This document shows positions 17,391 to 24,674 of a stretch of DNA of 64,000 bases, piece after piece. The notes beneath the pieces were generated by a model. The model had not been told where the DNA came from, did not search any database, and saw only the letters and a program-made list of their open reading frames with translations. Position 1 is the stretch's first letter, and every line of letters begins with the position of its first letter. Where the stretch lies: NCBI RefSeq assembly GCF_040706535.1, contig NZ_JAPDRJ010000001.1, positions 434,001-498,000 of the forward strand, written 5' to 3'. A program made the translations under genes and the position numbers. The DNA is from Lentisalinibacter orientalis (GTDB lineage: Bacteria; Pseudomonadota; Gammaproteobacteria; Steroidobacterales; Woeseiaceae).

Positions 17391-17855
17391 ATGACCATGT
17401 CATCGAGCTATGCCGAGCAAATCGGCGATCGCCTGCCATCTGAAAGCGAACGGGCTGCCGCGAACCAGCTTCGGCGCATTCTTGCGGCGGACAGGGAAGC
17501 TGAAGACGGCCAGCGGCTCAAGATCGTCGACGAATCCGGCAAATCCCACGAGATCATCCTCGCCCCGGCGCTCTCGAATCTGCTGATGTCGCTACTCGAG
17601 CACATCGAGTCGGGTGATGCGGTCACCCTCGTGCCGGTCGAGCAGCGGCTCACTACCCAGCAGGCCGCCGATCTCCTCAACGTCTCGCGTCCTTACCTGG
17701 TCGGGATGCTCGAGAAAGGCAAGATTCCGTTCGAGCGGGTTGGCCGGCATCGCCGGATCAGGGCCGAAGATCTGTTCGCCTACAAGAAGTCCCGGGATGC
17801 CGAAAGGGAAGCGGCCCTGCAGGAACTCGCGGATATCGACTCCGAGCTCATCTGA
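17391..17855 (+). CDS. Antitoxin, excisionase-type HTH (copy 2)
   Basis: A 154-residue antitoxin, 148/154 identical to the protein at 7241, with the same excisionase-like HTH (LTTQQAADLLNVSRPYL) and basic wing (ERVGRHRRIRAEDLF). It is followed after 3 bp by an intact PIN toxin, the usual antitoxin-first order. It probably binds the operator upstream and represses the pair. The module lies between the att repeats and may contribute to keeping the element. Confidence 0.88.
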   Translation: MTMSSSYAEQIGDRLPSESERAAANQLRRILAADREAEDGQRLKIVDESGKSHEIILAPALSNLLMSLLEHIESGDAVTLVPVEQRLTTQQAADLLNVSRPYLVGMLEKGKIPFERVGRHRRIRAEDLFAYKKSRDAEREAALQELADIDSELI

Positions 17856-17858
17856 TCG

Positions 17859-18443
17859 GTGTTCGCGAACCGCTTTACCGCGTTCGTGGACGCCTGTGTG
17901 CTTGCGAGCGCACTGAAGCGAAACCTCATCCTGTCCCTGGCCGAAGCTGAGCTCTATCGCGTGCGGTGGTCTCGGCTTGTCATCGACGAAACCGAACAGG
18001 CGATCGCGCGCATGCTCGTCGACAGGGGCGTCCCTGATGCGACGGAACGAGCCGGACGAGCTTGCGCGGCGATGACCCGCGCATTCGACGATGCGATGGT
18101 GGAGGGGTATGAAGCCGTACAGCGGGGTCTGCGGGTGTTGCCTGACCCCGGAGATGCCCATGTGCTGGCAGCCGCCGTCAAGACGCGCGCCGACGTCATC
18201 GTTACCGACAACCTGAAAGACTTTCCAGCGGAGCTGCTGGAGCCGTACGGCATCGAGCCGAACAGCGCGGACGACTTCGTCGCCGATGCTATCGATCTGC
18301 ACCGCGACACGGCACTTCTGGCTATCGAGCGCATGCGCTTGCGATTCCGGAGGCCTCCGAAATCGCGGAAGGAGCTCGCGGCCGCCCTGCGACGCGAGGG
18401 GATGGTGCAGACCGCGGACTTGATCGAATCCCCGAGTCTGTGA
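17859..18443 (+). CDS. PIN-domain toxin (intact)
   Basis: A 194-residue putative endoribonuclease starting at GTG, 3 bp after the antitoxin. The PIN acidic residues are present: Asp in FVDACV, Glu in the first helix region (DETEQ), Asp in PGDAHVLAAAV and Asp in VIVTDNLKDF. The C-terminal extension (~130-194) is typical of this longer PIN_3-like toxin group. RNA cleavage as the mode of toxicity follows from the family, not from sequence alone. A truncated homolog sits at 7709. Confidence 0.88.
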   Translation: MFANRFTAFVDACVLASALKRNLILSLAEAELYRVRWSRLVIDETEQAIARMLVDRGVPDATERAGRACAAMTRAFDDAMVEGYEAVQRGLRVLPDPGDAHVLAAAVKTRADVIVTDNLKDFPAELLEPYGIEPNSADDFVADAIDLHRDTALLAIERMRLRFRRPPKSRKELAAALRREGMVQTADLIESPSL

Positions 18444-18930
18444 CTGCGACGAGTTCCGAGGCTGAACCAAGATCCGAGACCGGAACTGCCGCGCGGCGGG
18501 AGCAGCCGCGAATGAGGCCTTCGTGCAGGTAGGATCGCCGTCTGGCAGACCGTAGGTTGCGTCGTCTGCCGCGTCACTACCAGTGCGAAGCGCTGTAGTG
18601 ACGCGGCGCCAAACCCACCAATTTGCGCGGATTGCAGCCGGAATTGGCGAATGACGGGCGAATGACGCAGAAATTTTCGCCACGAATAATGGGGCGTAAA
18701 TAATTGGCGATTTCCCGTCTCTCACGAGCTCCCGGGAATGCGAGTCAGAGGCTGCAACACCACTGGCCACTGCGCATTCCGATCCCTTTCCGAACCGATA
18801 AAGACCCGTCTCAACAAATTGCTGGGTCGAGTAGTAGTAGGAGTCAGCAGACAGGATAGGACGGCACCAGACAACAATGGTCGGGAACCCTGTAGAGCGT
18901 GGCGATTGAAGCCGAGACGCAGGCTTTACA
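18444..18930. other. Island non-coding region with a 12-bp stem-loop
   Basis: No gene recognised. Perfect arms GCCGCGTCACTA (18568-18579) and TAGTGACGCGGC (18596-18607) flank a 16-nt loop that itself can pair. It lies 125 bp after the toxin gene without a T-tract, so it may be a terminator, processing site or recombination site. Near 18650 there is a short direct repeat GGCGAATGAC. Confidence 0.5.
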
Positions 18931-19262
18931 ACCCGATAAATCGGGTCTAGTTTTCCAACCATGATCCGCAGCCGCTGCGGTAAAGCGGCACCTGGCAGGG
19001 GTTAGCCTGCCTGGGGTCAGGGAGTCTCTTCGAGACTGCTTGATCCAAGCCGGGATCAGATAGCCCGGCCTTTTCAAATTCGCGGAACGCCCCTGGTTCC
19101 GCATTTTCAAGAAAATCGCTGGCGTCCCCGCCAGCTTCTTCAAATCGCCAGGACCTCTGCGTCCGGCAATTTTTGTAGCCCTGTGCTTCAGGCGCAGATC
19201 CGTTCTCGTATCCATTAGCCAAAAGGAGGTGAATCACCGTTCGTACTGGCCCCTCGGGGCCA
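18931..19262 (+). other. Dense array of short perfect hairpins
   Basis: Eight near-contiguous short hairpins with unrelated stems occur at 18931-18946, 18966-18980, 18994-19011, 19023-19037, 19049-19069, 19082-19102, 19103-19116 and 19118-19135, plus one at 19247-19262 (TGGCCCC/GGGGCCA). A strong Shine-Dalgarno-like AAAAGGAGG lies at ~19221. The region is upstream of the Integrase_1-type gene. This density suggests a structured RNA or DNA site; the strand and function are unknown. Confidence 0.55.
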
Positions 19263-19457
19263 CTGGTAGCCGCCGGCCGAGCACTCAACAGAGTGCCACC
19301 GGCGAACCTGATCGAGGCTTCAGGCCGTAGGGACTGGCAAGGATGGCCATCCCTCTGGGACTGGTGTCCCTGGACCGACTCCGAGCATGTCTCGGACCTC
19401 GTATGCCCACCGGGCTGCGAGCTGGTCAGAAAAACTAACCGAACGAGATTGAGCACC

Positions 19458-20324
19458 ATGAAGGACCTGAACTACCAGCTGAAAGCCCTCTGCCGGAACA
19501 ACCGGGACGGGAGCCATGCGACACGGGAGATTCGCGAACGCCTTTTGAGCCAGATGGCCAATCAGCTGCTGGAGCTCGGCTACCGCCGCCTCCAACCACG
19601 CTCGCTCAAACCGAAACACGTCGAGGCCCTGGTCTCTCTCTGGAAAGACCAGGGCCTCGGTATAGGGACGCTGAAGAACCGGCTCGCAGTCCTCCGTTGG
19701 TGGGCCGCCAAGGTGAACCGGGCCAATGTCGTGGCCCGGGACAACGGTGCCTACGGCATCGGGGAGCGCCACTACGTGGCAGAAACCTCGAAGGCTCAGG
19801 ATCTGGACCCGAAGAAGCTGGCCAAGATCAAAGACCCCTATCTCAGGCTGAGCCTCAGGCTCCAGGCCGAGTTCGCTCTGAGGCGTGAGGAAGCCATCAA
19901 GTTCGCCCCCAGCTATGCCGTCCGCGAGGACCACATCCGCCTCAAGGCCAGCTGGACCAAGGGCGGGAGGACTCGGATAGTGCCGATCACCCGGGACTCC
20001 CAGCGAGCCCTGCTCGAGGAGATCCACCAGTTCGTGGGCGGCGGCGCCCTGATCCCGCCCCACCGGAACTACGTGCAGCAGCTTCGCTGCTATGAGAGCC
20101 AGACCAAGGCGGCAGAGCTGAAAAAACTCCACGGGCTCCGCCATGCTTATGCCCAGCGCCGTTACCGGGACCTCACCGGCTGGCCGGCGCCGGTGGCGGG
20201 CGGACCGGCGCGGCAAACCCTGAACCCGGAACAGCGCGCCATTGACGACGAGGCCAGGGCCACCGTGACTGCCGAACTGGGCCACAGCCGCCTTGCCATC
20301 ACCAACAGCTACCTGGGTCGATGA
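19458..20324 (+). CDS. Integrase_1-type (phage integrase-like) protein
   Basis: A 288-residue protein resembling the Integrase_1 group of tyrosine recombinase relatives. An N-terminal SAM-like part (SLKPKHVEALVSLWKDQGLG, TLKNRLAVLRWWA) is followed by a catalytic-like part with EFALRREEAIKF (Arg), KGGRTRIVPI, LHGLRHAYAQRRY (H-x-x-R) and LGHSRLAITNSYLG (His and Tyr). The core residues are therefore present. The frame is open upstream, but ATG 19458 follows GAGATTGAG and the preceding codons lack domain character. It overlaps the next gene by 4 bp (ATGA). Confidence 0.8.
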   Translation: MKDLNYQLKALCRNNRDGSHATREIRERLLSQMANQLLELGYRRLQPRSLKPKHVEALVSLWKDQGLGIGTLKNRLAVLRWWAAKVNRANVVARDNGAYGIGERHYVAETSKAQDLDPKKLAKIKDPYLRLSLRLQAEFALRREEAIKFAPSYAVREDHIRLKASWTKGGRTRIVPITRDSQRALLEEIHQFVGGGALIPPHRNYVQQLRCYESQTKAAELKKLHGLRHAYAQRRYRDLTGWPAPVAGGPARQTLNPEQRAIDDEARATVTAELGHSRLAITNSYLGR

Positions 20325-20692
20325 CGAAGCCGGCCAGGATATCCGCGCTACTGCCCCGCCTGGTCCGCTTCCGGGATGCGCCTGCCTACCTCGGCATGGA
20401 CCGAAACCGCTTCAACATCGAGGTCCGCCCCGGCCTCACCGAGATCCCCATCGGGCGCCAGGGCATCGCCTTCGACCGCCTTGAACTGGATACCTGGGTG
20501 GAGGACTATAAGTCCCGCAACGGGCGTCCCGGTCGATCGCAAGGAGAACGACTATGGGACGCAAGAAGTCGCCCGGCCTCTTCAAGAGAGCGGGCATCTG
20601 GCACATCGACAAGCGGATCGAGGGGCAGCGAGTTTGCCAAAGCACTGGATCGGCTCAACTGGCGGAGGCCGAGAGGTACCTCGCCAGACTGA
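20321..20692 (+). CDS. AlpA-like small DNA-binding protein
   Basis: The first ~70 residues (LLPRLVRFRDAPAYLGMDRN, then LTEIPIGRQGIAFDRLELDTW) resemble AlpA/excisionase-like proteins that commonly precede tRNA-adjacent integrases. Its start overlaps the previous stop by 4 bp, suggesting translational coupling. The frame continues 139 bp into the downstream integrase gene; that C-terminal tail (Ser/Arg-rich) has no domain character and may be a read-on after loss of an original stop. Likely recombination directionality or regulatory factor (inference). Confidence 0.6.
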   Translation: MTKPARISALLPRLVRFRDAPAYLGMDRNRFNIEVRPGLTEIPIGRQGIAFDRLELDTWVEDYKSRNGRPGRSQGERLWDARSRPASSRERASGTSTSGSRGSEFAKALDRLNWRRPRGTSPD

Positions 20693-21636
20693 CGGAGTCG
20701 CTCCGTCAGGCGCGGATCTACGGTGTCAGGCCCGAGCGGAGCTTCGAGAAAGCGGCGATCCGGTTCGTCCGCGAGAATCAGCACAAGCGTTCGCTCGACC
20801 GCGACATCTGCCTGCTGAAGCAGCTCATGCCCTGGATCGGGGCGCTGCCGCTGCAGCGCATCCACCGGGGCACACTCGAGCCGTGGGTCGAACACAGAAG
20901 AAAGGAGGGCAAAGCTCCCGGAACGATCAATCACGGTCTCAAGGTGGTGCGGCGCATCCTGAACCTCGCCGAGAGCGAGTGGATGGACGAGCATGGACTC
21001 ACCTGGATCGAGCGCGCACCCCGCATCAAGCTGCTGCCGGATACCAACAAGCGCCAGCCTTATCCGCTGAGCTGGGACGAGCAGCAGGCGCTCTTCTCGG
21101 AACTCCCCGCGCATCTCGGGCAGATGGCGTTATTCGCCGTCAACACGGGCTGCCGGGACGCCGAGATCTGCGGACTGCGCTGGGACTGGGAGGTCAGCGT
21201 ACCGTCGCTCGAGACCTTTGTATTCATCGTACCGGGGCAATTCGTCAAGAACGGTGACGAACGGCTGATCGTGCTGAACGACATCGCCCGCTCCGTGGTG
21301 GAGTCGCGTCGGGGTCGGCACAAGACCCACGTGTTCACCTACCGGGGCGAACCGGTCAGGCGCATGCTGAACAGCGCCTGGTGTCGGGCGAGACGGGAAG
21401 CCGGGATGCCGCAGGTCAGGGTGCACGACCTGAAGCACACCTTCGGCCGCCGCCTGCGAGCAGCCGGCGTGAGCTTCGAGGATCGCCAGGATCTGCTGGG
21501 TCACCGCTCCGGACGAATGACCACACACTACTCGGCCGCCGAGCTCTCGAAGCTCATCGAGGCGGCGAACAGTGTGTGCGAAAGAAACGGTAACCGGCCG
21601 GAGTTAGTGGTATTGCGGCGCCTCAGCGTGAGCTAG
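20554..21636 (+). CDS. Tyrosine recombinase (integrase) adjacent to tRNA-Phe
   Basis: A 360-residue integrase. Start ATG has a clear AAGGAG at the right distance. The N-terminal DNA-binding domain covers ~1-160; catalytic residues follow: Arg in NTGCRDAEI, the VKNGDERLIV hairpin (Lys), H-x-x-K in RVHDLKHTF, His in DLLGHRSG and Tyr in MTTHYSAAE. Lys replaces the usual second Arg (HDLKHT rather than HDLRHT), which occurs in a known subset of integrases. It reads toward the tRNA 68 bp away and is the best candidate for mobilising the island. Confidence 0.9.
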   Translation: MGRKKSPGLFKRAGIWHIDKRIEGQRVCQSTGSAQLAEAERYLARLTESLRQARIYGVRPERSFEKAAIRFVRENQHKRSLDRDICLLKQLMPWIGALPLQRIHRGTLEPWVEHRRKEGKAPGTINHGLKVVRRILNLAESEWMDEHGLTWIERAPRIKLLPDTNKRQPYPLSWDEQQALFSELPAHLGQMALFAVNTGCRDAEICGLRWDWEVSVPSLETFVFIVPGQFVKNGDERLIVLNDIARSVVESRRGRHKTHVFTYRGEPVRRMLNSAWCRARREAGMPQVRVHDLKHTFGRRLRAAGVSFEDRQDLLGHRSGRMTTHYSAAELSKLIEAANSVCERNGNRPELVVLRRLSVS

Positions 21637-21704
21637 GGTCCCGCAAAATTTACGCAAAGGCCGATAGTGAAATGTCCGGAGACGACGTAAGTCGTTGAAA
21701 AGAC

Positions 21705-21780
21705 TGGTGGCCAGGGGCGGAATCGAACCACCGACACGCGGATTTTCAATCCGCTGCTCTACCAACTGAGCTACCTGGCC
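21705..21780 (-). tRNA. tRNA-Phe (GAA)
   Basis: A 76-nt cloverleaf on the minus strand starting GGCCAGGTAGCTCAGTTGG and ending with the encoded CCA. The anticodon loop is TTGAAAA with anticodon GAA; the T arm GGTTCGATTCC is standard. The 3' 47 nt are duplicated at 16382, making this the attachment site of the island. Confidence 0.96.
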
Positions 21781-21807
21781 GTACCGTGCAGGAGCATGCA
21801 GAGGGGG

Positions 21808-21830
21808 TCGGGCCTGAAGGCCCTTCTACA
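21808..21830 (-). repeat. REP-like element
   Basis: Minus-strand TGTAGAAGGGCCTTCAGG followed by CCCGA, a short palindromic repeat of the same family as those at 26959, 27058, 32601, 37629 and 48466. Confidence 0.7.
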
Positions 21831-21942
21831 TGATGCCTCGCCTTGGCGAGCGGGGTATTACAACGGGCCGGGGGCGGGTAGTCAAGGGAGGGTTGTCCGG
21901 CTGGCGCTTGCCGGGCGCGGGACCGCGGCTTAGGCTAGCGGG

Positions 21943-22356
21943 ATGTCCGAACTGAGCCGTATCGGGGTGGCCATCGAGGCCGATCTCCTCGAGGAATTCG
22001 ACCGCCTGATCGAGGCGCGTGGCTATCCGAGCCGCTCCGAGGCCTTCCGGGATCTGATCCGCGCGGAGATCGCCAGGGAAGAGCTGGCGGCCGACGACGA
22101 GACCGAGGTGGTCGGCACGGTAACGCTGGTCTACTCCCACAGCCAGCGCCGGCTCGGCGACCGGCTCACTGCCATGCAGCACGAGGCCCACCACGCGGTC
22201 ATCGCCACCCTGCACGTGCACCTCACCCACGAATACTGCATGGAGGTGATCGTCCTTCGCGGCCCGGCGGGGAAGGTGCGCTCGCTGGCCGACGCGCTGA
22301 TCGCCACCAAGGGCGTACGCCACGGGCGCCTGACGCTGACCGCCGCCGATTTCTGA
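21943..22356 (+). CDS. nikR: Nickel-responsive regulator NikR
   Basis: A 137-residue ribbon-helix-helix repressor. The N-terminal RHH is RIGVAIEADLLEEFDRLIEARGYPSRSEAFRDLIR. The C-terminal ACT-like domain carries the nickel ligands His80, His91, His93 and Cys99 (LHVHLTHEYC), matching H76, H87, H89 and C95 of E. coli NikR. Length is typical. It is followed, after 136 bp, by a TonB-dependent receptor whose upstream region contains a matching operator, implying control of nickel uptake across the outer membrane. Confidence 0.95.
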   Translation: MSELSRIGVAIEADLLEEFDRLIEARGYPSRSEAFRDLIRAEIAREELAADDETEVVGTVTLVYSHSQRRLGDRLTAMQHEAHHAVIATLHVHLTHEYCMEVIVLRGPAGKVRSLADALIATKGVRHGRLTLTAADF

Positions 22357-22400
22357 CCGGCCCGGCCTGTCACGACGAAACGTCGCTACGGGTTTTCCGA

Positions 22401-22427
22401 GTAGCACGAATAGAATGACCGTGCTAC
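22401..22427. promoter_or_regulatory. Putative NikR operator
   Basis: GTAGCACG (22401-22408) and CGTGCTAC (22420-22427) form a perfect dyad; counted as 7-bp arms it is GTAGCAC-N13-GTGCTAC. The spacing resembles known NikR sites with ~7-bp half-sites separated by 13-14 bp, although E. coli NikR uses GTATGA-N16-TCATAC. It sits 66 bp upstream of the receptor start, in its promoter region. Confidence 0.65.
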
Positions 22428-22492
22428 CAATACTCCCTCGAGAGGAACCGGTCTCCGCGGCCGGCAAGTGAAACCCTTCGAGGGACGACCCG

Positions 22493-24553
22493 ATGCGAAC
22501 ACCCCTGCCCGCGGCAATCGCCGCACTGGCCATCGCCGCCACCCCCACGGCCTGGCCGGATACCTCATCGGGTCACGGCGCCGTCGCGGAGACCGCACTC
22601 GAGGAGATCGTGGTCTACGGAAGGGCCAGGGAACTCATCGGCACCGCCGACACCGCCTCCGAAGGGCTGGTGGGCTATGACGACATCCAGCTGCCTCCTC
22701 TGCTGCGGGTGGGAGAGCTGGTGGAGGCGGTGCCGGGCATGGTCGCCACCCAGCACTCCGGTACCGGCAAGGCCAACCAGTACTTCCTGCGCGGCTTCAA
22801 TCTGGACCACGGCACGGACTTCTCGGTGAGCGCAGAGGGCGTGCCACTGAACATGCCCACCCACGGCCACGGTCAGGGCTATCTCGATCTCAATTTCCTG
22901 ATCCCGGAACTGGTCGCCACCACCCGTTATCGCAAGGGCCCGTACGCGGCCGAGACCGGCGACTTCTCCTCCGCCGGCAGCGTGGAGTTCACCTTCTACG
23001 ACGAGCTGCCGGAGACCCTGCTGGGGCTGACCACCGGCGAGCACGGTTACGGCCGGGCGCTGGCCGCCGGCAGCAGTGGGCTGGGCGCCGGCACGCTCAC
23101 GGCGGCCTTCGACGCCACCGTGTACGACGGCCCGTGGGAGCTGGAGGAGAACCTGCAGCAGTACAAGGCGTATCTCGCCTATGGCTTCGACGTGGGCGGC
23201 GCCCGCGCCGAGTTGAACCTGCAGGCCTACGACAGCGAGTGGGACGCCACCGACCAGATCCCGCTGCGCGCGGTCGAGTCCGGCCTGATCGACCGGCTCG
23301 GCTTCATCGACCCGGATCTCGGCGGCCAGACGGAGCGCTACGCACTGAGCGGTTTGCTGGACTTCGGCACCTGGCAGGCCCGCGCCTACGTCGTCGACTA
23401 CGACTTCACGCTTTACTCGAACTTCACCTACTTCCTGGACGACCCGGTCGAGGGCGACGAGTTCGAGCAGCGCGACGACCGGACGATCTACGGCGCAAGC
23501 CTCGAGGGCGGAAGGGGCATCGAGGTGGGCCGCCGGCTGGTCGAGTTCCGCTACGGCGCGGATCTTCGCTACGACGACATCGACGAGGTGGGCCTCTACG
23601 GCACCGCTGCCCGCGTGCGCACGGACGTCGTGCGCCAGGACGCGGTGGAAGAACTCTCCGTCGGCCTCTGGGGAGAGGCGGACGTGGAACTGACGCGCTC
23701 GCTGCGGGGCATCCTCGGCCTGCGTGCCGACTACTACGACTGGGAAGTGGACGCCTTCCGCGCCGACAACGGCGGCTCCGGCGACGACTCCCTGGTGAGC
23801 CCGAAGCTCGGCCTCGCCTGGCGGGTTTCCGACGGCCTGGAGGCCTACGCGAGCTGGGGCCGCGGCTTTCACTCCAACGACGTGCGCGGCGCCACCATCG
23901 TCACCGACCCGGCCAGCGGTGAGCCGGTGGATCCGGTGGACGTGCTGGTACAGTCCGAAGGAGGCGAACTCGGCCTGCGCTACGAGCGCGGAACCCGCTT
24001 CAACGCCACGCTGGTCGGCTTCTGGCTGGAACTCGACTCGGAGCTGGTCTACGTGGGCGACGCCGGCACCACCGAGCCGAATGACGCCACGGAGCGCATC
24101 GGCTTGGAGGCCGCCGCCTTCTGGCAGGCCACCGACTGGCTGGCCGTGAATGCAGCCTGGACGGCCACCGACGCCGAGTTCAAGCAGGACCAGGGCGGCG
24201 GCCGGGAGATACCGGGCGCGGTGGAGTCCACCTTCACGCTCGGCCTGAACGCCGCCTGGGCCAACGGCTTCAGCGCCAGCGCGCGGGTGCGCTATCTGGA
24301 CGACGCCCCGCTGGTGGAGGACGGCTCCGTGCGCAGCGACGACTCGCTGCTGGTCAACGCCGGCGTCGCCTGGCGTCGGGGCATGCTGGAACTGAGGCTC
24401 GACGCCTTCAACCTGCTCGACTCCGACGACGACGACATCGCCTATTTCTACGAATCCCTGCTGCCCGGCGAGACCGCGCCGGTGGGTGATATCCACTTCC
24501 ATCCGCTGGAGCCGCGCACCATCCGCGCCTCGGCGACGCTGCACTGGCGTTGA
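22493..24553 (+). CDS. TonB-dependent outer-membrane receptor
   Basis: A 686-residue receptor. A signal peptide is present (PLPAAIAALAIAATPTAW), followed by a TonB-box-like segment (LEEIVVYGRA), a plug domain (residues ~55-170; VGELVEAVPGMVATQHSG, QYFLRGFNLDHGTDF with MPTHGHGQGYLDLNF) and a ~22-strand barrel ending at ASATLHWR. Clear aromatic C-terminus. The substrate is unknown, but the candidate NikR operator upstream and adjacent nikR suggest a nickel complex. Clusters of His in the plug could bind metal. Possibly cotranscribed with egtB, 122 bp away. Confidence 0.9.
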   Translation: MRTPLPAAIAALAIAATPTAWPDTSSGHGAVAETALEEIVVYGRARELIGTADTASEGLVGYDDIQLPPLLRVGELVEAVPGMVATQHSGTGKANQYFLRGFNLDHGTDFSVSAEGVPLNMPTHGHGQGYLDLNFLIPELVATTRYRKGPYAAETGDFSSAGSVEFTFYDELPETLLGLTTGEHGYGRALAAGSSGLGAGTLTAAFDATVYDGPWELEENLQQYKAYLAYGFDVGGARAELNLQAYDSEWDATDQIPLRAVESGLIDRLGFIDPDLGGQTERYALSGLLDFGTWQARAYVVDYDFTLYSNFTYFLDDPVEGDEFEQRDDRTIYGASLEGGRGIEVGRRLVEFRYGADLRYDDIDEVGLYGTAARVRTDVVRQDAVEELSVGLWGEADVELTRSLRGILGLRADYYDWEVDAFRADNGGSGDDSLVSPKLGLAWRVSDGLEAYASWGRGFHSNDVRGATIVTDPASGEPVDPVDVLVQSEGGELGLRYERGTRFNATLVGFWLELDSELVYVGDAGTTEPNDATERIGLEAAAFWQATDWLAVNAAWTATDAEFKQDQGGGREIPGAVESTFTLGLNAAWANGFSASARVRYLDDAPLVEDGSVRSDDSLLVNAGVAWRRGMLELRLDAFNLLDSDDDDIAYFYESLLPGETAPVGDIHFHPLEPRTIRASATLHWR

Positions 24554-24674
24554 AACGGCCGGATTTGTTGCACACGGCTGTAACAGGCGCCGGCGAAACT
24601 GTCTGAACACGCGGTTCTTTGACACCCTTCGGGGCGCCGCATACCCTAAAAGACGGTCTCACGAGGAGCGACAG

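Larger units (their letters stand above)
16382..21751. mobile_element. 5.3-kb integrated island at tRNA-Phe
   Basis: The segment between the two 47-bp repeats holds a one-TM hypothetical protein, an intact antitoxin/PIN toxin pair, a structured non-coding region, an Integrase_1-type protein, an AlpA-like protein and a tyrosine recombinase reading toward the tRNA. No replication, structural or conjugation genes are present, so it is a small integrative element or the remnant of a larger one. The toxin pair may stabilise it. Confidence 0.8.

Noticed and set aside
18844..19215. 123-codon minus-strand ORF across the hairpin array
   Set aside because: No recognisable domain or ribosome site; the hairpin pattern is the better explanation of the sequence.
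22565..24625. 686-codon open frame on the minus strand opposite the receptor gene
   Set aside because: Mirror frame caused by high GC; no domain, no ribosome site, repetitive low-complexity translation, while the plus strand is a clear TonB receptor.
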